Shown piece by piece: positions 11,274 through 22,648 of a stretch of 64,000 bases of DNA (its first letter is position 1; each line of letters opens with the position of its first letter). The position numbers and the translations under genes were made by a program. Under the pieces are notes generated by a model. That model had not been told where the DNA came from, searched no databases, and worked only from the letters and a program-made list of their open reading frames with translations. The stretch comes from Panicum virgatum (lineage: Eukaryota; Streptophyta; Magnoliopsida; Poales; Poaceae), in assembly GCF_016808335.1 (NCBI RefSeq), contig NC_053142.1:5107700-5171699 (forward strand), read 5' to 3'.

Positions 11274-12633
11274 AGCCAAGGACGGCTTCGGGGGATTTGG
11301 AGGCTTAGCTCACAAGTTAAAGTGAAGGTTCAAGCCAAAGTAGCTAAGCTCACAACTTGGACATACGTTGCCCAAGCCCCCCGTATTAAGATAATAGTAG
11401 CTAGAATTCAATTCAAGCATCATGTAGCTCCATTGCTTTTGCTAGGTTGTTTGCATGTATTGCATCTCCTAGTGTTATATATGGTGGGTTGCTTGTGTCA
11501 TGAATCTAACCCATGAGCAACCTACATGGTTTGATAAGTGTGTAGAAAACTACACAAGGTTACTCTTCATGGTACATGGACCTCATGAGGTATGTATTTC
11601 ATATGTGTACCATGAACACAAGCTATAGGGTAAACTTCCCAATTGTGTCAAAATCAATGTGCATACATTTGCTTAGTGATTCAAATACTAAATGCACACA
11701 TTTAGGGGGAGTTCACTCTATGGTTTGTGATTTTGAGACTAACATGTTTGCAAGTTTATCTTTTGTAGTCTCACGTGGAGTTAACACTCTAAGAGAATGT
11801 TTCTCACGATCAATGTGAACAAACAACTCTATAAGAGTGATTAGATAAATTGTGCTTTCATGCATATTGAGTCATGTTCTATTGAACTTAAATACTCATA
11901 TCTAAGTTCATAGGCTATGCGCTCATACATTGGCTTAACCTTGGTGTACCAAATGTTCACCTCTTAAATACATTCAATTAATTGCAAGTCACCTTCAATT
12001 GGTACATGCAAGGTAAACTAAGTTATCCCCTGGAGGTATGCAAGGTTCTAAACTCATTCAATTGGTATAATTGTTAATTTCTTATCTTTTTTTGAGCTAC
12101 CTCCGTGCATGATATGATCTAAGCTTTCTTGTTGAATCTTTTAGTTGTACACTTGATTTTCACATTATCATATTGTGTACACACTTGTGGAAAGCTTAGC
12201 TCATGTCATGCTAGTTTCATGATTTTGTGATCCACCCTAGTAAATTTTCAATTGATATCTTCATTGATATCATACAATTGGATCATGAGTCATGGAACTA
12301 ACTCCCTAGGCTACTAATCTTCTCTTGAGCTATATTGCTTTGCAAGAAACCTTTTTAGGTGATTTGATTCCAAAGGGGGAGAGATGTGGATCAAAGCAAG
12401 GCACGTTTCCAAGGAGGAGAAGTATATTCGAAAGGGGGAGAAATGCCGAGTCGATCAAGTCAACATATGAGAGAAGAGTAGTAAATAGGGGGAGGAGAAA
12501 AGGGGGAATCATAGCTTTAGGGGGAGGCCAAACCAACATTGGATGGTGGTAAGCATCCAAGTAAGTGTAAGTGGTTCGATTTGTCAAATTTTGCAAATTT
12601 TATGCTTGCTTTGATTGTGTTGTCATCAATCAC
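11274..12633 (+). other. Non-coding 3' interior of the gag-only element
   Basis: This is where pol would be expected; no protease, integrase, RT or RNase H motif is visible in any frame. The small open frames (11322-11516, 11576-11818, 12325-12552) have no recognisable domain. Purine runs of the AAAGGGGGAGA type recur at about 12372, 12430, 12486-12507 and 12518, before the true polypurine tract. Confidence 0.7.
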
Positions 12634-12648
12634 TAAAAAGGGGGAGAT
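12634..12648 (+). other. Polypurine tract
   Basis: A run ending AAAAAGGGGGAGAT directly abuts the TG of the 3' LTR and would prime plus-strand synthesis. Confidence 0.85.
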
Positions 12649-14190
12649 TGTAAGGAACATGGCTCCATTTAGGCCATTGTTTGTGATTTTGGTGATTGAG
12701 TGACAACATAATCAATGGGACTAACAGGTTTGTGAGATCTCATTTGTAGGAGTTTTTAGGTCCCATGGATATGATTCAACATGTCTAATTCATCATCAAG
12801 ACACAATGTCCAATCTATCGTCGAGACGCCAAGTCCAATCCACCATAAATTTGAAGGATCCAATTGATCGCTGTGATGCATTAGACGAGTTCGGCAGAAA
12901 ACAGGGGCACCGGTTTAACCGATGTCTAAGTATCGGTGCATCCGATGGTTGTCGGAAGATCCGACGCCCTGGCATCCGTACAAGTCTGAGCACCTCTGGA
13001 GATCAAGTGAAGAAAGAGTGAAGCACCGGTTGAACTGACGAGGCCAAGTTAAGCATCGGTGCATTCAACGTACTATGTTCCAGAGACGATGTTAAGCATG
13101 CAGCAGCCAAGCCTTCAGCACCGGAAGATCCGACGGCCACCGGAGTAATGCGTCGGTGCAATGACATCAACAAGGTGTAACGGCTATATGAAGGGCAAGT
13201 GTCACCGGAAGTTCCGACGCCCTAGAATCGGTTCATCCGATGGTCCCTGAAGTTGTTGCAGCGTGTCAGAGAGGCCAACGGTTACTTCAGAGCGCAGAGT
13301 GACCAGAAGAACCGATGCTCTATGCACCGGAAGTTCCGATGCATACGCAGAAAACTGGCCAACGGCTAGTAACGGCTCTCTTGACATGGTGGCCTATATA
13401 TACGCCTCACCCCGGCCATTTTGAGTTCGCTGGAGTTGCTGGACATCCCACTCACACCCAAGTACACCTCCAAGCCATCCAAGAGTATAAAGATCAAATC
13501 CTTAGTCCTTAGCACAAGCTTTGTGAGTATTAGTGCTAGGTTAGCTCTTGAGTGATTGATCAAGCAAGGTTTAGATCCTTGTGCTGTGGTTCTAGAGTGA
13601 ACCAATCCAGTATCTCGGTGCGCCGGCCTCCTTGGAGCATTGGTGGCTCGCCGGCACGTCAACGACCCTCCGGTTTGGTGTGGAGCGGCGTCGACAACAT
13701 TGTACGCGGCGTCGACAACATTGTACGGGGGACGGAGACCCCTCCTTCATGGGCAATCTCCCTTAGTGAAGATCGGGATCAAGGTGACCGTGATTGTGTT
13801 CACGGAAGAGACTTGATTGCCGGGAAGCGATACTCTTCGTGAGTGCTTCAACAATGTGGACGTAGGGGCGCATTTGTGGCAAACCGAACCACGGGATATA
13901 TCCTCGTGTCGAGAGTTTGCTTTCTCTCATCCCTCTCCTTTAGCTTCCGCATTTCATATTGCAACTTGTGTGCCTCTACTTTTTTAGTGTAGTATCTTGC
14001 TAGGATTGGCTATAAGTTGCAAAACTCTTTTGGGATGAGGGTTTCACACTAAGGTGAACCGTAGTTGCACATCTAGATAGCTTGTTTTAGTTTAAATTTT
14101 GTGCAAATTAGTTGGAGCCATAGGTTAAGCTTTTTAAAATGCCTAATTGACCCCCTCACCCTCTTAGGCTAGAGCACCCGATTGCTTTCA
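12649..14190 (+). repeat. 3' LTR of the gag-only element (1542 bp)
   Basis: It matches the 5' LTR apart from point changes, an extra block of about 190 bp (around 12845-13035) rich in ACCGG palindromes, and a 20-bp tandem duplication at about 13687-13726 (GCGTCGACAACATTGTACG twice). Open frames such as 13552-13842 are LTR sequence, not genes. Confidence 0.9.
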
Positions 14191-14195
14191 AAGGT

Positions 14196-17100
14196 TTTGC
14201 AACTCCTTGATTGTAAGTGTGGCTTTGAACCCCAGATCTCTGTGTGCTTCTCAGCTGCTCTGCACACTGGCCCCGCAACACTGGTGTCCTTTTTTTTTTC
14301 TTCCACGAAGACAGTTCGTGACAGGACGCCAATCAGGTCTTCTTTTTTCTCTCCACGTCTCAGACGCCCAACAAACAATATTTCTCTTTGCATCGCCCAA
14401 CCACGTCATGTCCAAACCATACATACGAGTATGCAATTTTGTAATTTACACTATCATGCTACGATTTTTTGTTACTAAAATATAGAAAAAAAAATCCATC
14501 AGAACTAATTTGGAACGTCAAATGTATATTTCCATTAAAATTTCAGCCACTAAATCCAGTTAAAGTGGATGTTCCCTTACTATTAAGGCATTCCCTTACT
14601 ACAGATTTCAGGGGGTGTCGTTACAACTGAAATTCTCTTGAGAGAAAATAAGCTTGTTGTTTATTTGTAGTGAAAGCTGTAAATACATAAATGAGCGAAC
14701 AAAAAAAATGGTTTAAAATGTTATGCATAGAACAAATTTTGTGGAGTATACATTTACTAAAATGGGTTGGAATACATAAGCATAATGACACAGGTCGAAT
14801 CTATTTGTCATAAGAGGTTACAAATCACAACATTATTAGAACAGCTACAATGGTTTTTGCATGGTCATACCAGTTTCTTTCATTGTTCAAATGGAAAGCA
14901 GTTCTTTTTTCACAGAAAAAAGGGTATGTTTCCTCAAGTGGGATATGGATTCTTAACAAAAAAGGGGTATGGATAACATTATTATTTGTGATATATTATG
15001 CTCTTACATGCTCTTTTACTCAGGTTCAAGTGCCTCCTTGCTAGTGTGTATTATATTAGAATTGTTATCTTCGTTAGAATATTTTTTCCCGATGAAAAAT
15101 AAAGATACGGATAATTAACAAGATGATATCCAGCCCATCCACGTACCATACACACAGTGCTGCAGTCTTGCAGCACTTGATTACGAAATCTTGCTTTCTT
15201 TGATGGCAAACAAATACACAGAAATTCAAGATAAAGTTGGGCAGCCAAGGACAGTGACAGGGGAAGCAGTGATTGCAGACTGAGACAGAAAGAAGTGCCT
15301 ATTGTATAAAATTATGTAGCCCCTGCTCCTATGGTTGAAAGATTTATACTACGGCATCCTCTTCCACCTCTTCATCTTCCTTCTTTTAGAAAAGCAAGGG
15401 TAGCTCTCATTGCTATCTATGGACCTAGAGCATCGCCAGTCAATCCCTCACCATGCTGCTCCCCCTTTTTTCATCTCAGATGTGATGGAAACAGTGTTTC
15501 ATAAACAGCAAAACTGTTGTTATGGAGTTATAGAGTTCATTTGTAGATACACATTTGTTTGGAAGTGTAGCAATATGCTCCCTTGATGCCATGGACCTGT
15601 CCAAAAGAGGCCAAGGGATGAAGGGAAGATGGAGGCTGGTAGTCGTGCATTGTGCATCGTGCATTGTGCAGGATGGATCAGCCATGGCTTGCATGTGGAG
15701 TGTTGCTACTCACATGACACCTATGACACCATTTGGAGCATAGTGCCATGTTTGTCTCTTCACATTTGGTTCTATATGGGAAAAGTAAGGGTAAGCTTAA
15801 TCCGAGCACTACAAATTTATAGTGGACCTTGTGGTCACTACAAATTTATAGTGGACCTTGTGGTCCTGTAAGATATGAGATGTGGGTTGTGCATCAACCA
15901 CTTTGCCAGTATTGAAAGTGTGATATTATGAATTGTATATGCATAAATAATACGATGACCACCAATAGTGTAGGAGGTACGTGTCGAGAGTAGGGCATCC
16001 ATCACGCGCCATTTGCATATATTGCTTGTGGGAAACAACTATGTGTGATGGTTCAATTTTAACTACCCATCAATCACTCCATATGCGCGTAAGGATTGGC
16101 ATCCCATAGCAAGGAGAATCTAGACAACATTGTTGATATTCTTCCATAGTTTTCAATTACACTTGGACCATGGGGGGTTTTGTAGCACACCATTAGTGTC
16201 AACAACTCTCGAGCTATTATCATGTTGTACGAGTACTTCTACAACGTCTGTTGAACAATTATCGATATAGACAATTTGAGTTGCCACCAGCGCATTATCA
16301 CTCGGCAATTTAGTAGTTTTTTCCGTGTCACAATATATAGGTGCAACATATCTCTTGCGCATCAAGGTACACATTTATCATATCTTTGAGATAAAGCAAT
16401 CCTATCAATGAGGGTGTCCCCTTTTCTTCTGTAAGGAAAATGTTGGAGGAGTTGTAATGCACATAGAGGTCTATTATTTGGTATTCAAAGATATCTTGGA
16501 GCAACAAAAGAGCATGCACGATGCATACACATGTTCTGCACATTGGGGGGAGCCGTAGCAAAGTCCAAGACTACTTCAAAAGGATAATACTCCATATCCA
16601 GAGACTACATACACTTTGTACTTTTTCCCCTGTAGTCCAGGACGTGTGAATGATCCCGTGGTAGCGCCACAACATCTAGAGAGGCGGCTTGCGCCCATGT
16701 GATGGGTGCAACTAGTGGAACTCATTTTCTCACACTTTCCATGCTAAAGGACTTGTGCCATATATGCAAGTTTAATTTGGTTGTGCTATGTGCTCTGAAA
16801 TATCCTTGAGGCTCTATTTCAACCTTACAAGATTTGCAGAACCATACTGAACTTGAGCTTCCTATTGTTAAATTCCCTCTTTCCAAACAAGGCTGATACC
16901 TGTGCTAGATCCACTACTATCAGCGTACCGGTGTACTATGAGTTCCTAGCTACATGTATGGTTGTTTGAACACTGCATACTAGCTGCTTGGTTTGAGTGG
17001 TTGTACAACGAGAAATACGACATGTCGATTCGTTATCATGTTGCAGCTGGATCGCGTGCAGTCCCCGCTAGCAGAGTGAGGCGCACACATTCTGTCAGAC

Positions 17101-17862
17101 AAATGCATGGCCCAACGGGCGTTTTGGTGGACAGAGCCTGACGAAACAGGAGGCAAAGCCTGCTTCAGCTTTAAAATGTTCAGACGGTGTGAAAAATGTT
17201 GGGTCCCAAAAGGCCATCAATCAGGTGCTGCCACTCCATTCAAAATGGATCACAGTTGTGACTGTAGTAAAGGTGCCCTGCTAAATGTATGGTCGACCAG
17301 CTACAGGTGATGACTTGTACTAATTAAAGCGATGTAATGTAAAGCATGAGCACACATTTTAAGCTAGTTTAAGATGTTTCTCTCTCAAGCATTACAACAT
17401 AATTGTACATGCGCTTACTTTTCTCTAAATACGCGGAAGACCTGCATATCATTGTATTAAACTAATTTGTTATAGGATTTGCCTATTAAGGAGCGGTACT
17501 AAATTAAAGCAGATAACTAGCAGCTTGCCGGCATCAGAGGCTAAATTAAGCAGATACAGTACGCACGTGTACTGGCTCAGTGAAAGCAAGCACGTACGCT
17601 CTCTACACGCTTCCAAGAGACTGGGCCAGCTAATGATATCACAAGAAAGTAAGAAAAAAAAATATCCTTATTATGTCTACAATTTCATCAGCTGTCAGCA
17701 ATCAGGTCATCTACCTTCCGCCATGGTTCCCACCTTGACTGACCCAGCCTGCTCTGTATTGGCTGCCACTTCACTCTCAACTCCCACAGCGGCCTTCTAG
17801 AAGAACATAATTAAACTAATTGGACATAACAGCACAAATAAATCGAAACCTCTTTACACCAG
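14196..17862. other. Long spacer without a recognisable gene
   Basis: AT-rich sequence resumes the host DNA interrupted at 7918. Open frames of 60-100 codons occur (for example 14182-14478 plus, 15629-15871 plus, 16153-16374 and 16328-16561 minus), but none shows a domain I recognise. The pair at 16153-16561 on the minus strand is the most protein-like and could be a decayed gene or transposon exon. A 29-bp tandem duplication lies at 15807-15864. Confidence 0.5.
15807..15864. repeat. 29-bp unit tandemly duplicated
   Basis: Two perfect adjacent copies of a 29-bp unit beginning CACTACAAATTTATAGTGG (15807-15835 and 15836-15864). Confidence 0.9.
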
Positions 17863-19153
17863 TACTACTACAATAAGTGTTTTTAGGGGCAGGTAAAAAC
17901 TCATTTCTAGGAACGGGTACCGCAGCCGCGTCTGTTTTTTGCAACTAAAAATAGCTGTTTGCAGGGGCGGATATCTTGACTGCCCCTATAAATGGATCTG
18001 TAGAGGTGGGTGGTCACCCGCCCCTAGAAATGGAATTAAAAAACAAAACAAAAAAAGCCATCCTGCCGGCCGCCGCGCCCGGATCCAGCAGCTCTGTTGC
18101 TCCGCCGGATAGTGACAACCGTTGGCTCCGCCCGCTGTCCGACGCCGCCTCCTGCCGCTCGCGAGCTCCGTCGTCCACCACCCCGGTGGCGTCGTGCGGT
18201 GGCCAGGAACAGCGCTGTCGGGCCGCGATGCCGTTCACCCCGCCGCCGTCTGCCCCGCGGCCGCCGCTCCCGCCCGCCCGTCGCGCCTGATGGGGCTGCA
18301 GGGGGGAGGCCGCGCGCCCGCCGTGACGCCATCAGACCTCGAGCGCCGCCCGCCAAGGGCCGCGTCCCGCCGGCTGCCGCACGAGGCCCGCTCTGCCGCA
18401 CCTTGCCGGCACCCGCGCGAGGCCTGCTCCGCCGCCGCCGCCGCAGATCTGAGCCAGGCCGTGCTCCTCAGTGGCGGAGCTACGTTACAAGTTTCGTCTA
18501 CCTCAGCCCTCAATTTCCGTCTACCTCCGCCCCTGGTGCTCCTGCTCGGCCTCCCGCACAGCCTCCGCCCGGAGGGCTCCCGCGGCGTTGCACCTCGCCG
18601 TGCCGGCCTCGCGTGGCCCCGCCTCGCGCCGCGGTCCGGCTCCACGCCGCGCCTCGCGCCTTGGCCTCGCGACGGTGCAGGAGCGCACCGCCATGCGCCG
18701 CCGCTCACTGCTCGCCGCCGCAAGCACGCGCCCCTGCTTTCCTGCCTGAAGGGATAAGGGAGTGATGGGTGAGAGGGTGAGAGATAGAAGTGAGAGGCTT
18801 AAGAAGGTGGGAGACACAAGAAGATAAGGTGGGGTGGGAGACTGAAGAAGATAAGGTCGCAGCAAACACCGAAACGCTCGCTCTCTGAATTTAACTTTTT
18901 TTAGGGGGGGGGCGGGTGACGCCCTCACCCGCCCGTACAAATATTATTTGTAGGGGCGGGTGATGTCTCCGTCCACCTTTGAAAATGGACCTATTTTTAA
19001 TAGCAGTCGAGGGGGTGATCCGCCCCTAAAAATGCATTTTTAGAGGCGGGTCGGTTGCTACAGTAACTCTGGTCTATTTGTAGCAACGGGTTATATTTTG
19101 ATCCGCCTCTAAAAAAATTTGAGGCATTGCTACAAATCATTTTTTTAGTAGTG
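17863..19153. mobile_element. Non-autonomous CACTA element, 1.29 kb, TSD CAG
   Basis: The left end reads TACTACTACAATAAGTG (first base C changed to T). The right end, reverse-complemented, reads CACTACTAAAAAAATG. The 3-bp duplication CAG flanks both sides (17860-17862 and 19154-19156), as En/Spm-type transposases make. Subterminal zones repeat AGGGGCGGGT and its complement in both orientations. The interior (about 18060-18760) is extremely GC-rich, with overlapping open frames on both strands and no known domain; it may be captured host DNA. No transposase is encoded. Confidence 0.85.
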
Positions 19154-19183
19154 CAGCTCAGTATAATCCACCCCCGGTGTAGT

Positions 19184-20721
19184 TGAAAGGAATTGGTGCT
19201 CGTAGTCTAAGAGAGGGAGGGGTGAATTAGGCAAACTTAAAATCTTAACCTATAGCTACAACTAAAATGGACAAAAATATAAACTAAAATATGCTATCTT
19301 GATATGCAACTATGGTTCATCTAGTGTGAAACCCTCAACCCAAAATAGATTTTACAACTTATAGCCAACCCAAACTTGGTGGTCTTCTAAGAATATAAAG
19401 GCACACAAGTTGCAAATATGAAAGGTGGAAACATAAAGGAGGAGATGAGGGGAAGCAAACTCTTGACGCAAGGGTTTATCCTCTGATATTGGTACGCAAT
19501 GGTTTATCCTCTGATATTGGTAGGTGCTAAGCCACCCCTAGTCCATATTGTTGAATCACTCAACAAGAGTATCGCTTCTCGGCAACCAAGTCTCTTCTGG
19601 GGACCCCTTGATTCGCCACAAAGGCTAGGCGACCAAGGCTCACGCCAAGTTCTCCGGTCACCTTGATCCCGCTTTCTACTAAAGAGCTTCTCCACGAAAG
19701 ATGGGCGTGTCCACATCCCCTGCACATGATCGTCGACGCCGCTCCACACCAAGTTGGAGGATTGAAGACTTGCCGACGTGTCTCCAAGACTCCAAGGGGG
19801 CAGCACACCTTGAATACAAGTGCGGTTCACTCTAGAACCAACCACAAGGTAGCAACACCTTGCTCTCACTCTCTCAAGAGCTAACCTAGCACTAACACTC
19901 TCATGGAATGTGCTAAGTCTTAACGATGTGATCACTAAGCTCAAAGTTGAATTGGATGTCTTCTTCGGTGTGTATGGGGTTCCTCTTGACTACAGTAACC
20001 TCAAATAACCCGAGGTGAGGCCTATATATAGGCTAGAGGGCAACACATAGCCGTTCTGCCAAAAAGCAGAATATGTTGGTTAAACCGGTCGTAGCCGTCG
20101 GTTTAACCGATCATACTTAGCCTGCTACTAGCCGTTGCATTGGCCGTTGAACTCCATCCGCCTACTTCAACTAACGTCATTGCACTGACGCCTTGTACGG
20201 GCCCCGTCGGTTTAACCGGTGCTAAAAACGTGTTCTCCTACTACTTGACACGCTCTTTGGACAATGCCAGTACCATTGCACCAATGCTTCTGATTGCACC
20301 GGCGGTTTAACTTGTGCCTCTATAATTTCTTCACTTGATCGTCATGTTGCCTCAGCAATGCACCGACACTAAAGCCCTTGTAGTGTCGGTTCAACCAGTG
20401 CTACTGACGAGCACTACACTTGATCAACGTTGCACTTCATCAGTGCATCAACCCATTGTTTTTTCATTGCATCGGTTTAACCAGTCGACTCTTTTCAGTT
20501 GCAGTTTTCCAATTCGTCATGGATATCATTTGAATACCTTAAATATATTCTCTCTGGATTTTCACTATAATTTGGACACCTTGACAGTGATTTGGACTCC
20601 ATCCATTGGACCTAGAAATCCTAAAAATTTGAGCTCACAAATTTATCAGTCCCATTGATTATATTGTCACACAATTAAAAAAAATCACATATTATAGCAT
20701 AACGAGGTCATTTTCCTTACA
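19184..20721 (-). mobile_element. Solo LTR (1538 bp) related to the gag-only element, TSD GTAGT
   Basis: On the minus strand it starts TGTAAGGAAAATG, resembling the start of the LTR at 7919, and shares blocks such as GTGACAA(C/T)ATAATCAATGGGACT. It ends CCTTTCA. Identical 5-bp duplications GTAGT flank it (19179-19183 and 20722-20726), showing a complete insertion later reduced by LTR-LTR recombination. Short palindromic motifs such as GGTTTAACCGG recur. The open frames inside (19504-19944 minus, 19663-19884 plus) are LTR sequence. Confidence 0.9.
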
Positions 20722-20726
20722 GTAGT

Positions 20727-21215
20727 ATTCATGCTTATGCATGAACTAACCAATCTTACAAATTGAGGGACACCAGAACACACTAGGTGCTGGCCTACTG
20801 CACTGATCTACTTACTGATCAGTGGCATGCATGTGCGTGTCTTGCATGCATGCCCCCAATCCCTTTTGCTCACTTTTCATCATTAGCCAAAGCGAGGAAA
20901 CTCACAAGCACCGACTAATCACTAACACTTAACAAAAAATGGACCATATATAACAACATGAACAAGACTCTCTCCTGCCTTCAACATTTGCTTGGACCTT
21001 CCAGACCACACGACGCGTGGTGCCACGTGTCATTGGTCCGAAGGGTCCAAGCAGACAAGGACTCAAAGTTTAGAGGACCCGACGACAATTATTCCACACT
21101 TAAGCCACCACTAATAATGACAATTAACTGATTAAGCCCCTCATGTCAATCATGGCATGATGTGTGATGGATGTACCCGTCCCCACGAAGCAGCAGGGGC
21201 CGCGCACGCGTGCAG
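20727..21215. other. Spacer 3' of the DUF1635 gene
   Basis: No gene. It contains the inverted repeat at 20989-21053 and is otherwise AT-rich; it probably includes the 3' untranslated region of the neighbouring minus-strand gene. Confidence 0.5.
20989..21053. repeat. Stem-loop with ~20-bp arms and an ACGTG loop
   Basis: Arms 20989-21009 (TGCTTGGACCTTCCAGACCA) and 21033-21053 are near reverse complements around a loop holding GCCACGTGTC, a G-box/ABRE-like motif. This could be a small MITE relic or a regulatory hairpin. Confidence 0.6.
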
Positions 21216-22019
21216 CTACATGCAGAAGGGGCTCATGTGAAACGACGGAAGCGCGTGCGCCGCCGGCGGCGGAGGCCCACCGCTGCAATTGCTCTCCGGC
21301 GACGATGAGCCTGCCGAGGCTGACGAGAAGGAGTTGGAGCCGTCGGTCTTGAGAGGGCTCTGGTGGCCGGGGTTGAACGGCGGGATGTCGGCTGGCGCGG
21401 CTGGGGGCGGGTGGCGCCACCTCGGGAGCGGCCCGGCGAGGAGTAGCGTCTGGAGCAGTGGCCCGGCCGACACCACGGCCTCAACCAGGCGCCCCTTCTC
21501 GGGCAGCCGCCGCGCGAGCGCCATTTCCAGCTCGGTGTCGTCGGCGCCGGCCGCGGCGTCCGGCGCGTGCTCGTCCGTGACGGCGGCGTTGGCGGCGGCG
21601 GCGCCTCGTCCGAGAACGCCGGCGTGGAGGCTCGGCGTAGGCGCCGCCGCCTGGGCCTGGTGGTGGAGTAGGAGCAGGAGGGAGTGGCAGTGTCGCCGGA
21701 GCTCGGCCCGCTCGGAGGCCGCGGACGCCACGAGCGCGGCGAGCCGCGCGGCCTCGGACTCCATGCGCCGGAGCTCCGCTTGGTGCGCGGCGTGCGACGC
21801 GTCGAGTTCCGCCAGCGCGCGAACCAGCGCCCGCCGGAGTTCTGACGCCGTCGACAGGCCACAGGAGTCCAGCTGCTGGCCGCCGCCTCCGGAGGAGTCG
21901 TGGTCGTCGAACGGAGCGCCGGCCATGTAGTCCCACGCGTAGGCAAGCGTGGCGGCGCCAGCGGGGGGCTGGAGCTGGTGGCCGCCGTGGAGCAATGGGT
22001 GGCCGCCGTGGTCTTCCAT
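21216..22019 (-). CDS. DUF1635 family protein (267 aa), intact
   Basis: A single-exon, very GC-rich gene. The N-terminus is low-complexity. Residues 61-122 form an Arg/Glu/Leu-rich coiled coil (ELRRALVRALAELDASHAAH...). Residues 171-206 hold the family's conserved block LPEKGRLVEAVVSAGPLLQT followed by LLLAGPLPRWRHPPP. The C-terminus is Pro/Ser-rich. DUF1635 is a plant-specific family of unknown biochemical role, so I assign no function. The start at 22019 is the first ATG after a TATA box about 110 bp upstream. GC content far above the surroundings is normal for grass genes of this class. Long open frames on the other strand (21289-21930) and in the other minus frames are composition shadows. 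Confidence 0.87.
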   Translation of the reverse strand: MEDHGGHPLLHGGHQLQPPAGAATLAYAWDYMAGAPFDDHDSSGGGGQQLDSCGLSTASELRRALVRALAELDASHAAHQAELRRMESEAARLAALVASAASERAELRRHCHSLLLLLHHQAQAAAPTPSLHAGVLGRGAAAANAAVTDEHAPDAAAGADDTELEMALARRLPEKGRLVEAVVSAGPLLQTLLLAGPLPRWRHPPPAAPADIPPFNPGHQSPLKTDGSNSFSSASAGSSSPESNCSGGPPPPAAHALPSFHMSPFCM

Positions 22020-22128
22020 ACACGAATTTTGTTGTGTCCGGGTTCAAGGGTATTGCCAAATTGTGGGATGATGGCACTATGTCATGGTGTGTGTGTGTGT
22101 GTGATCTTGGTTTGGTTGTCGTGGTAGG

Positions 22129-22138
22129 GTATATATAG
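22129..22138 (-). promoter_or_regulatory. TATA box of the DUF1635 gene
   Basis: On the minus strand the sequence reads CTATATATAC, about 110 bp before the ATG. A (GT)n microsatellite lies between it and the ATG at about 22087-22102. Confidence 0.65.
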
Positions 22139-22142
22139 GACA

Positions 22143-22631
22143 ACTTTTTTTTTTTTGAGGGAGGACAACTTTTTTCTGGGTTTCTTATTGTCCTGTTTTT
22201 AACTCTTGGTGGTGCATTTTGTGAGTTGAAAAAAGTTGTGGGGGTGTTGGTATTCCTTTTTTTTTTTGCTGTGTCACTAGAAGTCTAGAACCTGCCTTTC
22301 CAGTCTCCACATGTGTGGTATGAGGTGTTTATATTGCCGGTTTCTACATTTTCCTCTTTTGTGCGGATTCCCGAAATGTCACGATATTCATCATGGACTA
22401 TTTCTTTCAAATAGAAAAATGGTTTCACCTGAGAAAATACCATGACAGGATGGGCTAACATGTCCATATATATTCATAACAGTGACAGCAAATTGTAGAT
22501 TATTACTTCAAATAGTATATGCATAATTTCATATTAATTCACAGTGCCTGTCAACATTTCTTGGAATATCGGCACCACCAAGGGTTTGTACAAAAGGTCA
22601 AATCAAACTTAAAATAGTAATAAATATTTGG
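22143..22631. other. Spacer upstream of the DUF1635 gene
   Basis: AT-rich with several poly-T runs; no gene or repeat was recognised. It probably holds the distal promoter. Confidence 0.5.
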
Positions 22632-22648
22632 ATCTTAAATATTTGGAA

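Larger units (their letters stand above)
7919..14190 (+). mobile_element. Non-autonomous gag-only LTR retrotransposon, Sirevirus-like (6.27 kb)
   Basis: Two long terminal repeats (7919-9272 and 12649-14190), both starting TGTAAGGAACATGG and ending GATTGCTTTCA, bound the element. It is flanked by the perfect 5-bp duplication AAGGT (7914-7918 and 14191-14195). A primer-binding site complementary to initiator tRNA-Met follows the left LTR, and a polypurine tract precedes the right LTR. The 3.4-kb interior encodes a gag-type protein but no protease, integrase or reverse transcriptase, so it must have used enzymes from a partner element. Multiple GGGGGAG purine runs before the 3' LTR and CCGG-centred palindromes in the LTRs are features I associate with Sireviruses (Ty1-copia). 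That lineage call is inference. Confidence 0.88.

Noticed and set aside
13552..13842. Open frames repeated in both LTRs of the gag-only element (also 8469-8939)
   Set aside because: Occur identically in the two LTRs and related frames appear in the solo LTR; non-coding LTR sequence.
18097..18765. 222-codon plus-strand open frame
   Set aside because: Lies inside a non-autonomous CACTA element; Pro/Arg/Ala low complexity with equally long frames on the other strand.
21289..21930. 213-codon open frame antisense to the DUF1635 gene
   Set aside because: Shadow of the GC-rich coding strand; the minus frame has the conserved family block and this one has none.
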